A stretch of 64,000 bases of DNA from Hydractinia symbiolongicarpus (Eukaryota; Cnidaria; Hydrozoa; Anthoathecata; Hydractiniidae). Each line of letters opens with the position of its first letter. Positions within the stretch are counted from its first letter, which is position 1. Positions 23,801 through 36,953 of the stretch are shown here, one piece after another. Position numbers and translations under genes: made by a program. A model generated the notes under the pieces. The model had not been told where the DNA came from, ran no database searches, and worked only from the letters and a program-made list of their open reading frames with translations. The stretch covers positions 1,362,001 through 1,426,000 of the forward strand of contig NC_079889.1 of the NCBI RefSeq assembly GCF_029227915.1, in the 5' to 3' direction.

Positions 23801-26800
23801 TACGTAATTATTGAATGAACCCTTTATAAAAAACTCAGCTGAAATTTAGTAATCCTGAGTTTTGATCTACATTAGGCCTCTTTTAACAGTACGTAGAGTT
23901 TGTTGCGAATAACTTAGGCGAAAATAAGCGGGCGTAAAACTATTTTGTCCGCGCTTTAAATACAAAGGCATATTTAAATCGGCGTTGAAAAATGCGATAG
24001 ATTATGTTAAGGCCGCTTTTCTTCTACATCACTCATCAGTTTATTCAAACACGCAAAAGGATCGGAAAATAAGTTCGAGTTTGGGAAAGAGAGTCGCATT
24101 AAATAGCAGTAAACATAAGAGCATCATAAACAAAAAACCAAGAATTTTTTTTAAAACAGGAGAACTTTGAATTACCTGCATTCGAAATAGCAGACGTGTA
24201 GTGTACACTTGCCCTTTAGAATGACACACTCACCATTAGTTTCTCAACTCCTCCTCTATAATAATAGCCGTATTTTGTCTGTTTGCCTGTCTGTTGTAAC
24301 ACGTAATCCGATATAAAAAAGGACTGGCGACTCCGTTGATTTTTCCACGGGTTGACGGCTAGTTTCTTAATAACGATGGACTATAATTTAGCGTTCTGCG
24401 GTTCATTTAGTCAATGCAAAAATCGAAAAAGTTTTGAAGAACAAAGCAACAATATATAACTGATGATACATAACGTGTTTCCACCATTCCCCTCCCAAAC
24501 TTCACTAATACTATTTCTTTAGCAAGACACTTGATTAGAACTGTAAACAAACATTAAGATTACTAGATTATATAAAGGTATATGGCTGGTGAAAGACGCA
24601 AGCAAATTGAAAACCTAAGCTCTACCGTTAAGATTCTGCTGTTAAAAAACACGTACTAAAAAACTGAAATGTATTAGAAAAAAGAGGTCATATTCGGGAA
24701 GTTTTCGTCTGTATTCATTGCATTTTGTAATTATATTTAGGTATATTGGGGTATCGAAAGGATGGCACACCATTTCTTACAACAAAAGAAGAACAATCCA
24801 TCCAAACCTTAAAATGGTAGGAACAACTTAGTTAACAGTGTTATTCTCACTGCTTGTTTTGTTGCTATATACAGCCTGGGCACTAAGTTGTGCGTTGTTA
24901 TTGTTTATATATTCGCTACGCAACAATTGACATAATTCAACCTTGTTACCAGGGTTTGTTGCTTATTGTCTCTCGCCTATTTGACAGCCCTAATGTCCAA
25001 AAGGCGAGAAATTGTGGAAACGAGGTTGGCGATAATTAGTACATTTTAAATTCTAAACCTGCTATCTACCGAAATTCTACTGATATAAATCTAGTTGAAA
25101 CTGATATTAACACAGAATGTACTAAAAACCCTTGAAACCCATAGTCTTACCAAAACGCATGGTTTCTTTTAAACAGCATTTTCTGAAAATCCAAATTCAT
25201 TGTAAACCCACGGTTGTTTTAGGGTAATTAACCCTGGGTATTCCAACATTGCTTAATCAGCTGATATGAGCGCTTTTTTTAATTTAGATCATATTTCTTT
25301 ACACTCTTGTGTAAACTTTAGGTTGAAAAATCTTTAGTAAAATTATTCACAGTTAGTTGCGACGATTTGCACGAGTTGTTTCCTTGTTCATTCGTTTGTT
25401 TGTTCGTTCGTTTGTTTGTTTGATTGTTTGTTTGTTTGATTGTTTGATGGCGGTATCTCATGGAGACCAAAGACATTTACAAAAACTAAAACACTAAAAA
25501 GTATATTTACGAGGTCAAATATTTAGAAGAAGTAGAATAAAATTCAATTTCAAAAATGTTCTTTATCGCTTTTCTTCTTTATTTTGTCAACAAACCAAAA
25601 TATTCAACAGTAAAAAGTAGAAAGTTACTTCAAAGACAATTCAATTTTGGAAAAGTAAACTAACAAACTATAAAAGAAACTCGTGAATATTTCTACACTA
25701 GAGAATGTATTCAAATGAAAACATTATGTATGCAAGAAAAATATTACCATGTAATAAAAGTAAAATTTTGTAAGTTTTATCACTGAATAACTGTTTAGAT
25801 CTCTCTGTTACACAAAAAGTTGTTTTAAAAAGCTTACCAATCTCAATGTTGCGGAAACTTAAGTTAAGGGGGATTTTCACGAAGCGAATTGAACGGCGAA
25901 AATCAAAACTGCGCATGCTCAGATACAATTCGCCGTCGAATTCGCCGTTCAATTCGCTTCGTGAACACCCCCCTTGATATAGACAGGAACCACATGGAAC
26001 ATTACCAATATGCTAGCCCAATACAAGCGCAATTTAAACAGCAACAGAGATATTTTTTGCCATTTTTTTTATACCATACTCTGAGGAGGATATTTTAACA
26101 TCGTAGAAAGCCTTTTAAATAAGATCTGCGGTATTCTTCTGTTTTTGTAAAAAAAAAAGTAGCAAAATTAACATTAGCTAAAAGCTCTGGCACATCTCTA
26201 CAATAATAGCCATCGACTGTCTGTTTTTCTGTCTGTTAAGGAAAGATGAAACACGATATATAAAGGACGGGCGACCTCGTGGATTTTTCCACGGGCTGAA
26301 AACTAGTCTATTATATTATTCAAAAAATTGAAAAACACTATGAGATAAGAATATTAAAGTAATAATATTAAAATATAAATTAAAATAAAAAAAAATTGTT
26401 TATTATCTCTAAATAAGAACACAAGGTTATCCACCAAGGGTAGTATTTTTTTAACAATTTTCTTAGGCTGGAAGAAAATTTTATCAGATGTCCTGGTGTA
26501 TGTTTGCCTCGATGTATCATGTATGCTCACTACCTCAACTTTTGTCAGGAGTATAAATTTCGCCCTGCATGCGCAGCTACATTTGGAAAGGTAGTATACT
26601 TCACGATGTGATAAAACGCAGACCATTTCGAACTCCATTTAAATTCCATGTTTTTTTGTAGATTATTCGACAGAAATTTCCAGAGCTTACAACTAGAAGA
26701 CTGGGTACTAGAGGTAATTCCAAGTAAGTGTTTTTTCTTTTTAATGAACAAGGGCGCAGAATCGATTTTTAGGGGGTTCATATGAGAAAACTCAGCTAGA

Positions 26801-29800
26801 CTAAACAGGCGGAATCTCTTGCCGAGATCTTCTTAACAAGTCACAATATTATGTCACATGAAAACCGGGATGGCCCGAATAAAGATTCCGCTTATTTAGT
26901 CAGGATCTATGCAAAGAGGGCTGTGCTTATTTTTATGTGATTGCTTTAAAGGTTGATCTTAAATGAATTTTATTTCGTTAAAGATGACAATTTGAAAATA
27001 TGTAAATTTCCTTCACTTTCTCTGCTTCCCGAGCAGTGAGAATTAGCTAGCACCAGACCTCCATAGTTAAACAAATGAGATATGAGAAAAAGAGAGGGAG
27101 AGTGGTTTCTACGCGTTGTCGTAGGTAATAGTGATAACAAGATGAATGTATACGGCTTTATCATTTTCCCTTTTTTTGCAGATATCATTACTATGGAGTG
27201 GCTATCAAAGAAAGTTCATCTTATTATCACACGGTTTATTCTGGAAGAGGACTGACAAGGTATATGTTTAAATATACAGGATTGGGAGTTGTGCTGTAAC
27301 AATTTTTTATTAAACTTGGGGGGTGAATCACAAATCTAAATGTGCATGCTAAGCGTCATTGCAACTAAAAGGTGTTAAATCTTGTGACATTTAAATATTT
27401 TACACCAGGAAACATCGATTGTTGGAGAATAGAAATAGTATTTAGACTGACTTGCAGTTCACAGGCTTCACGCGAATGTATGTTCAAGTACTTCTGATTT
27501 GCCAAGATTTATGACTCAAATACATTACATTTTTTGATTTTGACGTTTTGGGCAAAGAGAAGGAAGTGGGATAAAAATCTTACTTTCGAATTGAGGTTTA
27601 GCGTAAAGTTTTATGTGTTTGTTTTATTATGTAAATTTACTTTGTATAATTTAGGTTTTCCGGATCAAAGCTGTTGAGTGAGGTATGTATATTTTTTAAA
27701 GTTTAGCCTCCAATCTATTTTTATAGACATGTAACATAAACCAGCTGAAAATAAAATCATATTTAAATATCAATGTAAAATATTCCCCAGGCTAAAGAAA
27801 CTTTTTTGCATTGATGACCTTGCAATGGTCATGCAGGTAAGGCACGTGGCTGGATGACTCGAAAAAATGTCAAATAGGAATTACGTAAAAAAATAAATGA
27901 AATAGTAATACAATTGCCAACTTAATTTGTAAAAGAAAAGGTATATGAATATAACACACATATATAAATATAAAACTCAAATATGAATAGATACAGGGAA
28001 AAAAACGTGTCACAAATATATTTCTTTGTGTTAATGTTTTAGAATGATGCTTCGAGAAAAATTATGTCATCAGCTAAATCAGGCACTTTGTTACCGGACT
28101 TTCCATCACCATCGCAACTTGTTCTCCCAAATAACGTTGAAATGTGTAAAGTAAGCAACTTTTAATACTGTGTATGTTAGGGTGTTAAGTAGGTAGAACT
28201 CACGTAGATTTTCCCTATTCCTACTCCTAGGCTAGTGTTACATACAGCGTTCTTTTTATTTTTACAAAAGAATTCAACACATAGGGGTTAGTGATTCTGA
28301 GCTTGTAGTTGAATTGAATGTTAGATAAGTACGCCTTTGTTCTTCTAAGGAAAAGGTTGATACAAAAAGCGCGTCAGGTATGGGGAGTTTTGAATAATGA
28401 ATTTTTCTTTCTCCAAAAAAGCGTTGCATACCTGCAATTTTTCTACTTTCAAGAGATTGTCTCATAGTTTTAACATCAAGCGCACTTCTTTAAGGGATAT
28501 ATTGTTAAAGAATGATCAAAAATTTGTCGTTCTGAGAACAGAAAATTGTTTTTCTTATGTTGTCGTTGGTGTTCTGAGAACAGAAAATTGTTTTTCTTAT
28601 GTTGTCGTTGGTGACATTTTATACTTCTTGAACACATCGCGCTTATCCACATTAACTCTCCGTCGTTGTGATTTTTTAGATGGACACACTGATGATAATG
28701 TATCGAACACATTGTCAATGCATACTTGATACAGCAGTTTCAAAAAACTACGAAGGAGTAAGTGAAGCCGGTGACTTAGTCACATGCTTAGCAACCTTTT
28801 TCCCAGGTGTTATTGTCTTCTTTTGTTACCAGTGCACCTAGCAACAATGAAAATTCAATGTATGAACGTGTAAAACTCAAATTAAGCCTCCTGAAGCATC
28901 TTTTGATCTGTCATTTAGTAAACACGTGTATACAAGATAATTAAAAGACAATTTCTTGTCTAAGTTCTTTACATTGATTTGCTTATAATTTTTTAGATTC
29001 ATCAGTACCTAGTTCATTTCTGGCAAGGTATTCCAAAACATTTAAAGTCATTGTTTGAAGTACCAGAAATTGTTAGCTTGGTATGCATATGCGATTCTAT
29101 CATGTATATGGTACGTTTAGCATTTTATTGTGTTTTGTGTATTTCTTAGTTTCTTTAGTTAGTAGCCTTTACATGGTTTTGTTAGTCGAGTAGGTGAATT
29201 AACGCACCAACAAGGTGTGCTTTAGAATAATATTACCCATGGGATGGACCGTCACCATTCCTTGAATAGTTTAACAATTTCCAAATTGCGTACGATGATT
29301 TTTTTTATTTTCAGGTTTTAAATGACATACTTGTTCCAGTAACATTGGAAGAAATAACAGATCAGTAAGTAATAAAATGCAGACCAGATTTGCTTTGAAT
29401 TTATTTTGAATGATCAAAAATTTTAAAATGTGGAAAATAGGGTATCTTGTTTGAATTGATGTTATAGTGAAGATTCACAATCTTGAATTCATTGTTCCTC
29501 AAAAAGAATTGTGTAATCATTATCAATCTATGACCTCCTATTAAGTATGTTATGTCAGTGACTAGACAAGCAGTCATAACATAACGTAACCTAATACGCA
29601 GCCACGTGTTCTCTACAACTGTGTATTTAAAATTTTAAAAACGAAAAACAGCGATAGAAATGTTTTTTTAGATCGCATTTTAAATGTTTAATAACGAAGA
29701 GCGGCGATAGAAATGATTTTTTAGAAAGTTAAAGAACGAAGAACGGCGATAGGAAAGCTTCGTTAGATAGTTTTTTAAGTATTTAAAATGTTATCAACTC

Positions 29801-32800
29801 TATCAATGTGACACGGCGAGCCATTGTTTGATAGTTTTATAAAATTAAAGATTTGCGCGAAAACTAAATAGACAGCGAGATGCTTTGTTTAAATCTTTTA
29901 AGAGATAGAGCTTCTTTTCTTTCTTCGGTATTAAAATTTAATTTGTTTTCGAAAACTTATCGCGAACGGAAAAGTTCCGAACGTAGGGTTTTTCCGTTTG
30001 CGTTGCTAAACGTTGCTTTTTATAAAAAGAACTTTTAAAAGTTTTGCATGTTAAAAAATATGTTTCGACGATAATAAATATTTAGATCATTGGATTTGTT
30101 GTTTTTTAAAAGATCTTGTGTTTTTTAAATAAATCGAGATTAAAATCGCGTTACTATAATTAGTTTCGTTGTTACAAAAAAATAAAATTCAATGGCCTTC
30201 ACGTTTAATTTATTCTCGCGCAGAGTATTGTTTTTAAACAATGTTTCTTGCTGTGCTTTTGTTTTTAACACGAAGCAATTATTTTCGCGCAATTTGAAAG
30301 GAACTCGCTATCCTATTGTTTTTTTAATGAAAGCTTACATCTGGACTGTACTGTACTATCTCTACAACTGTGTATTTGGTTATTGCAGAAAGTTTATCAT
30401 TTCTTGATCATGATATTTAGTAGGCGTTTTGGGCGATCCTTCTCCAACCATGGTAAAGTGATGTTGTGCATGTATTTATAAATACATATATGTAAATAGA
30501 TGCTTAACATCACTTTACTTTACCCGTTGATGGTAAAGGGATCTCCTGAAAATTTGCCTATTAAACTATTATGTTATGATACATTTCCACAATAACATGA
30601 ATACTGAACACATAAACGGAAGTAATATCTACAGCTGTATATTTGATGTTTGTCTTATCTAGATCATTATCAGAAATCAGAAATTTTGTGCAGTCTTTAG
30701 AAGTATGGCTTCAGGATGGTTTAAAAGATGGGAATACTATGCTAATAGAAAATAAACTCCAAGGTGTGTAAAGCAACTATTTTTTTAACTTTAAAAAAAT
30801 ATTACCACAACCTGTTCAGTCATTTTCATTGAATAATACCATGAACAAGCGAGTTTATTCTGGGCTCCGTTTCCATAACTACAACTGTTATCGTAATCAT
30901 CTTTGGCTATTTATTAGTTGAGGAAATATTTAGAGTATTGAAATCAACTTTTGCTAATTATTTCCTGAACTAATAAATAGCCAAAGATGATAACGATTAT
31001 TGCCTTCGATGACAGCAGTGCTATTTAAATGTAGCCAAGAATAAACTTGTTTATGACATTATAATATCTACAATAACTAGTTTTTAGTTGGGAAAATGAA
31101 CCCTGGAGAAGTTGCAGATGACATCTTAGCCGACTGTTTGAAAAATTAGTCGACTTTAAAAGACACCCATGCCCATCAAACTAAATGCCTTTTGGTGCTA
31201 CAACATTTAGACTACTGTTTTTATTTTTGTTGATATTTTCATTATAAATTATTGCAGTAATTCTGTTGTTATGCAATTGTAGAGTTTTATTTTGTCAGCT
31301 AATGCTGTTAAATGGTTATCTACACCTGACGATGTGTAAACACCAGTTTTTGCGAACATCTTTATTTCAAATTCCTCCACCTTAATTATTTCTTTTTATT
31401 TAGTCGCACGGAGGTTTGTCCAAGCAGTAAAAAGACAAGTTTCTTTTCTCCATCTTGCTCAATCGTTCCGGGAAGTATTATCCGATAAAACAATAGCCTC
31501 CAATCTACTCAATGAACTTGACAGTATGGATATCAAATCCATTGGAGCACAAGCTATTTACACAACAGTTGACTGCAGTCAGGACCAAAATGATCTACAC
31601 GAAGAATGTATGTTGCTTTAATATGTGTTTCAGATAAGATAATAGGTTTATTTTATATGACTTTAAAAGGTTTTATCACAGTATAATAACTTAACATAGA
31701 ACCAGAATGAGACCACACAATAAATCAATCAATCAAACAAAAAATTGAGAACAAATAAAGAAACGTAGGAATATATTTGTAACTTACCCTCTGACCAAAA
31801 AAAGTTATCCCCAGAAAAGGTTATAATTTTTCAAAAACGAATTGATTATCTGCATGGATCAATTGGGAGACGGACGCTGAGTATCTTAGTTAGCTTCACG
31901 AAAAGTCAGCTAAAGAACAGCATTTCCTAATTATATGTGGCACAAAAACCATTTTGTAGAAAAGGTGTATAATTGAGAAAAGTGTGATTCAATTATCAGT
32001 AGCAATGACAAAACATTTGGGCAGTGTACGAATAACACGTGATGAATTCATACTGACTACGATTCCAATTGTTTTACGTAGCATTCAACAGTTTATGCAG
32101 ACATTTTTGGCTCTTGCCTAATTGAACAGTTGACATTGCTGCAAAGGCTTCCCTTCATTAAAATTTTTGGTTGCCGTTGAAAGAGACTTAGGGACGCAAT
32201 TAATCTGGAGAAATTCTGAGTATCAATTTTAATGTTTGTTTAATGTCTAGATCTGCGAGAATTAAAAGAACTTTTGCGTGGAGAAGCTTCAGTCGAAACT
32301 TATATCGAGTGGTTGGAAGGAATTTATCAAACCCAAGTATTAAAGGTCTGTCTCTATATACTTAACACAAATGCGATGTGAATTTTTGCATGGGAATGTA
32401 AGACACTAGGGCTTTTTGACAACAGCTCTAAATGATGAGCAATTAATTGGATGACAAAAACCTGTGTATATAGACCGTGAATGAACCAAACAAAAAGAGA
32501 ATATCCTGATGTAATAGTTTTACACCAACAACAATTGCGTTGCCATGTTCATATAATAGTGGTCAGATATATATTTCTAACTAACTCAACAAAATGAACT
32601 ATAATTCCACTTTTATTTAAGTAACCGGAATATAACTTTCCATATCTTCTGGCAATGGAGGAAAAGAATGAAAGTCGTAAAAATTATACCTTATACCTCT
32701 TTCAGAACAATTGTTATTAGAAATGATCCTATGGGGTGATAAAAATATCAGCTACACGAAAACAGGGTTAAAATAACTTACTGCAATATGCTGCAATATT

Positions 32801-34831
32801 GGTATAAAATAATGATTTGGGAGTGCATGTATATTTCGTTTTATATTTATCTTACTTTACTTCACTTTAGTTTTGCGAAACAGATTATGTATCGTTCAAA
32901 CTCCGCGCACAAGAATTTTTATTATCCTGGTCATTTTTTGGTACAAGAGTCATGCATATGTTAACGTTAAATAATTCAAGGACATATGGTAAGCACTTAA
33001 GTCCGACATAAAAAAGCAATGATTTAACATGAATATTAATAAAAAAGCTTTATTAATATAATTTCTGCAAGTCTTTTTGGAGCAGATTTAGGTTGGCTAC
33101 AACAGTGCTTATATAAGTTATTTGTGTAATTTGAAGCAAAATTGCGATGCGGTGTACAAAAAAGGCGAAATTACGAAGCCGCGAAATTGCGATATAGTGT
33201 ACCGGAGAAAGGGAAATTGCTATGTGGTGTACTGAAAAAGGCGAATTTGTGGTATCGTGTGCTGAAAAAGACAGAATTATGGCGCGGTGTACCGAAAAAG
33301 GCGAAATAGCGATGTAGTGTACTGAAAAAGGCGAAATTGCGATGTGATGTACTGTATACTGGACAAGAGCGCAGAGAGAATTTAAAATACACGAGTTTAC
33401 TTAACCTTGTTTCCAGTGCTTGTTTCTTGGCTCTCGCCATACCGATATAAAAGAAGACAGGAGGAGCAGGGAACAAGAATGGGTTTTACTTCAAAATATG
33501 GATAATTTATAAATTTTGTTTTTTTACTCATAGGTCCCTTTCATTTAATACGAATGATGTTAGATGAATATTTGTTACTTATCACGGAGACAAGATTTTA
33601 TAAACAAGAGCAAACAGAACTTCAAAAGTTATCAGAAAAACTAATCAAAGGTAAACGAAATCGTTCTGTAATTAAATGCAATGCACACTCTCCTGCGTAG
33701 ATACTTAATGTTAACTAATCAACAATCATTACGTTTTTCGGGCAACAAAAATATTGCTGTTAGTTTATCACCGTTGGAATAATATATTAAATTCTCTGAA
33801 AATAGAAACACTTCTCTACTACATATAGTACCAACGGAATATTTTGTTGTGGTAGTTTTTTTTTGTCTTATGGAAAATAAATTTTTGGAAATTTTGTCCT
33901 GCTTTTTAAACAATTTTTAAAAAAAACTTTTATATATTAGGTACAACAGAGCAAGGATTAAGGATTTCCAATATAGTCACGAAATCAAAGTTTGGAGCTC
34001 CAACAAAACCTCCAACTAAACACAATACAACTCAAAAGGTTCAACAAAAATCAGTCAACTCTCCTCTTCCGCCATTTTCATCGCTACAAGCAACACAAAA
34101 CTTTCTAAAGATGAATATTTTACCGAACGATTCCTTCAGTAAAAGATATGGAGAAGTAAATGATCCAGCTTTTACAACTTTATTAACATTAACTCCACCA
34201 TCATCTCCAATAGAACAAAATTATGGAGATAGTTCACATTATAGGGGAGATGCTAATAAAAAAGAAGTTTCTAGAAACGATGGCGGTAATGTAAAGTCAG
34301 TTTCAAGCAACGTAGAAAATCTTGTCGATGAACACTTTAGAAATTGTGGCATTGATCAATATACAAATTCTCCTACATCAAATGAACAAAATGAATTTTC
34401 TGTATTTCTTCAGAAGTTCCTATGCAGCCAGGTTAGTTAGGAATAAAAATTATGTCATTATTTAATTGGATACAAAGAACTAACTAAATATGTTTTCTCT
34501 CATGTAGGATCAAACAATGAATCCATACGAAGTATCAGATGACGTGTATTTACACAACAACTCATCCGACGATGAAGAGATGACGTCACCACTTCAATGT
34601 TCATTTAGTCAGATTCTAAAAGGAGATGTTCTATTTTCTGATGAAATGAATGGCAACAACACAACAACAAACTCTGGCGATAACTCTAAAAACTTAACTC
34701 TGTCATTCAACAGTTACGCTAGAAATATGGCATTTATGGACAGTTTAAGCGAGCAAACAATGGAGGATGATATGTTTCCACTGCCTCATGTTTCCACTTT
34801 AAATGTCAAAGAACTTGAAATGACATTTTAA
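20836..34831 (+). CDS. RFX6-like: RFX6-like transcription factor, 17 exons
   Basis: Exons: 20836-20995, 24741-24816, 26467-26590, 26662-26723, 27182-27259, 27655-27682, 28043-28150, 28680-28757, 28997-29110, 29315-29364, 30663-30763, 31404-31607, 32251-32345, 32871-32988, 33534-33650, 33941-34431, 34508-34831. All have GT/AG borders, and the phases match at every join, giving 775 aa. The RFX winged-helix DNA-binding domain is at about 74-150 ([45 protein letters not shown]). It is followed by [18 protein letters not shown], the RFX4/6 signature. The extended dimerisation regions lie at about 213-505 ([76 protein letters not shown]), closest to RFX6. The Ser/Asn-rich tail (506-775) is unrecognisable, and vertebrate RFX6 is longer. 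RFX proteins bind X-box DNA in the nucleus; RFX6 controls endodermal endocrine fate in vertebrates. The first exon is the least certain. Confidence 0.9.
23359..23560. mobile_element. MITE, about 200 bp
   Basis: Terminal inverted repeats TAAAGGTCGGTTTACATTA and TAATGGAAACCGACCTTTA bound a 200-bp non-coding element in intron 1 of the RFX6-like gene. The interior contains several TTGTGCAAC/GTTGTACAAC half-palindromes. Confidence 0.75.
24250..24362 (+). mobile_element. Short Helitron-like element
   Basis: The 5' end is TCCTCTATAATAATAGCCGTATTTTGTCTG. The 3' end has GATTTTTCCACGGG, then GGCTAG followed by T. The left hairpin arm is eroded. It matches the family at 26195, 36780 and 44271. The exact 5' boundary is uncertain by a few bases. 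Confidence 0.6.
25383..25447. repeat. GTTT/GTTC microsatellite
   Basis: A run of GTTT, GTTC and GATT tetranucleotides within an intron of the RFX6-like gene. Confidence 0.8.
25866..25975. mobile_element. Foldback MITE, 110 bp
   Basis: About 35-bp inverted arms (AAGGGGGATTTTCACGAAGC... and ...GCTTCGTGAACACCCCCCTT) with only two or three mismatches surround a centre of about 40 bp. It lies in the second intron of the RFX6-like gene and has no coding capacity. Confidence 0.8.
26195..26306 (+). mobile_element. Short Helitron-like element, 112 bp
   Basis: It reads A/TCTCTACAATAATAGCCATCG at the 5' end. The 3' end has CGTGGATTTTTCCACGGG, then AACTAG/T. All four Helitron features are visible (A before, TC start, hairpin, CTAG then T). 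It ends 160 bp before the exon coding the start of the RFX DNA-binding domain. Confidence 0.75.
28529..28612. repeat. Exact 42-bp tandem duplication in intron
   Basis: Two identical adjacent copies of a 42-bp unit starting GTTCTGAGAACAGAAAATTG, inside the intron just before the exon at 28680. Confidence 0.9.
30453..30518. repeat. 66-nt imperfect hairpin in intron
   Basis: Arms GTAAAGTGATGTTNNGCAT and ATGCTTAACATCACTTTAC pair around an AT-rich loop that holds the smaller palindrome TGTATTTATAAATACA. It sits in the intron 29365-30662 of the RFX6-like gene. It could be a tiny MITE or an RNA hairpin. Confidence 0.6.
30841..31055. mobile_element. MITE with nested inverted repeats, about 215 bp
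   Basis: The outer arms are GAACAAGCGAGTTTATTCTGGGCT and AGCCAAGAATAAACTTGTTTATG. Nested inside are near-perfect arms of about 35-40 bp around ATCATCTTTGGCTATTTATT and its complement. It is non-coding and lies in the intron 30764-31403. Confidence 0.75.
33135..33355. repeat. 30-bp minisatellite in intron
   Basis: About seven diverged copies of a unit like GCGATGTGGTGTACTGAAAAAGGCGAAATT. The 30-base length keeps a minus-strand frame open, which is not a gene. Confidence 0.85.
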
Positions 34832-34874
34832 TATCAACTTTGATATATCTAACATGAATTCAAAACTTTTATTT

Positions 34875-35222
34875 AATAAAAAATTGGGGGTCTGTATATT
34901 GGCACGTGTCTCTACTCTGTCTCTCTACTTTGTTGCGAAGCTGGTATATTTTTGACAGTAAAAAAAGAATTTAATGAATTCCTTGTAAAAGTATATTTAA
35001 ATCTTAGCTTCAATGTTAGCTACATTTTGGTTCCATAATTTTATAAATACCCATACATGTCCCATATCTGGTTTAATTAATATCAAACAGCAATGTCCTA
35101 TTTCTGATTTGAACTTGGTGAAAACCTCAAGTGTAGGCTACAGATAGTATATCGAAATGTTGTACGTACTTTGTTGTTGATGTAAAAATATTTTTAAGTT
35201 GTTATAAAATATTGTAAATAAA
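34875..35222 (+). promoter_or_regulatory. Candidate polyadenylation signals of the RFX6-like gene
   Basis: AATAAA occurs at 34875-34880 and again at 35217-35222, 44 and about 390 bases after the stop codon at 34831. Either could end the transcript. Confidence 0.45.
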
Positions 35223-35637
35223 TGATTAAAACATTAAAAATATTATAGTTGTGTTTTTACAACTAGAAGTGAATTTATTATGGAGTGCTTTATTAGTATT
35301 TCTGAACATACCAAATGAAAATATGAACTGTTTGTGGATCCCCTTAGCCCTATTCCTGTTGGGCTATTTGGGAGATCCACATTTCTGTAGAGGAAATTAT
35401 TTGCCCCCTCTCTATTTTCTAAAGTTGTCGAAAAAAACTTACCTCATTTGTCGCGCAACCATTAAGTAGTCTCAAGTGGGTAAAAAAATGTTGATGTCAA
35501 ATTTTTTCCTAATTACTAAATAGCTCAAATTTCAAATTTGAAAAATATTTATAAAATTCCTTTATATTATTTCTATTTTAATGTGACGAACAAAAAATAA
35601 TGTAGCAACATACATCTTCTTTATAAGAATTACATCC

Positions 35638-35893
35638 CAGCCAGCACAAAGCGTCTAAATTACATCAGACAGTTTTAGAAGTCTTTTAAACGTCCATGGC
35701 CAATATTATTTAAGACGTCTTAGTAAGACGTGTATAAAACGCTTTATTAAGACGTCTATAAAACGTCTCTACTCTGTCTCTTTTACGACGCCTTTTGAAG
35801 GCGCCTTTCAAACGCAGAAACCAGACTAGAGGTCTTTTAGAAATCTAAGGAGACCTTTCTTAGACGTCGTTTAAACATCTGTTTTCTAGCTGA
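35638..35893. mobile_element. MITE-like element with AGACGT-rich repeats
   Basis: About 250 bp bounded by CAGCCAGCACAAAGCG and a CTGTTTTCTAGCTG end (CAGC...GCTG inverted ends). It is filled with short direct and inverted copies of AAGACGTC, AAAACG and GACGTCT. Non-coding. Confidence 0.6.
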
Positions 35894-36199
35894 CATAATT
35901 CGATCTAATCCTTATGATTCTAAATGATACGTCAAAAACAAGCCTAAAAATTCTTAAGTAACTTTTAAATACCCGCAAAATTTTTTATAAGAGGCTGGAA
36001 ACATGAAAAACGAATTCGTTTTGAACAACATTTTAGCTTGTGGCAGCCAAGTAAGAAACCGTGTTTTACAAATATCGCAGATTTTTTGCTGCGGTTTTAG
36101 TAATGTAACATCCACTTTTTTACCACAATGTTCAACTACTGAATCCCTTGTAGGACGCAAGGGTGAGTTTTTTCCTCTTTTTGCCAGTCATCTTTTCCT

Positions 36200-36779
36200 C
36201 TTTACTTTCTTTTAACAAAGTACTGATGTATTTTGTATCTCCTTGTTCGAAAGGTGTGCATTCGATTTACGAACAAACGTTCGAATGTTTTAACTTTCAA
36301 ACAGGCAGGTTAAAAGCATTGAAAAATTAACAACAAGAGTGCTAATTACATACTTCGAGCCTCGAGTTAGATCACGGAGAAGCGAAGAAAAACTAACCAA
36401 GAAACTTAGTCGAAAAGCTTTACAGCGTTACTGAATCTGCTGCAGCTAAATGCACGACCAAGTCAAATGCAACGAGTTCATATGTACTTAGCGTTCTGTC
36501 CGGAGTAACACTCAGTTTGGAAATTTCACCGGAAAAAATTCCTGAAAAATAAAAAAAGGTTGGCCAACTGTTACGCTTTGACGTGGTAACAACGGGCTGT
36601 AAACTGCTTTTTAATTTTGACTAAAGTTGCGGAAAAGTTATTTTTTGAAAAGTATATTACACTGGAGAAACTATGTTGTTGTGCGAGCTTCACTTGATTT
36701 ACGGGATACTGTATAACTGTACTGAAGCGCTCCACTTGCATGTGTTGCACACATTACAGCTCTTCTTACTTGTGGCTAG
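36200..36779. other. Non-coding stretch ending in a Helitron-like terminus
   Basis: No supported gene. The stretch ends GTGGCTAG directly before the TC start of the next element (36780), so it may be the tail of another, degraded copy. Confidence 0.4.
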
Positions 36780-36953
36780 TCTCTTTAATAATAGCCATCG
36801 TCTGTCTGTCTCTGCGCAGACCCCAGTTGAGTGAGAAAATAATGTTACAGAAACACGAATCTCAAATGCGATATATTCTTATCCACTTTGTTGCGACGGG
36901 CAAATATAAAGGACGGGCAAACGGGCGTAGATCTTTTCACGGTCAACGACTAG
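36780..36953 (+). mobile_element. Helitron-like element, tandem copy 1
   Basis: Starts TCTCTTTAATAATAGCCATCGTCTGTCTG and ends CTTTTCACGGTCAACGACTAG/T. It abuts the next copy with no spacer. Confidence 0.7.

Noticed and set aside
33171-33476. 101-codon minus-strand frame
   Set aside because: It is a 30-bp minisatellite inside an intron of the plus-strand RFX6-like gene.
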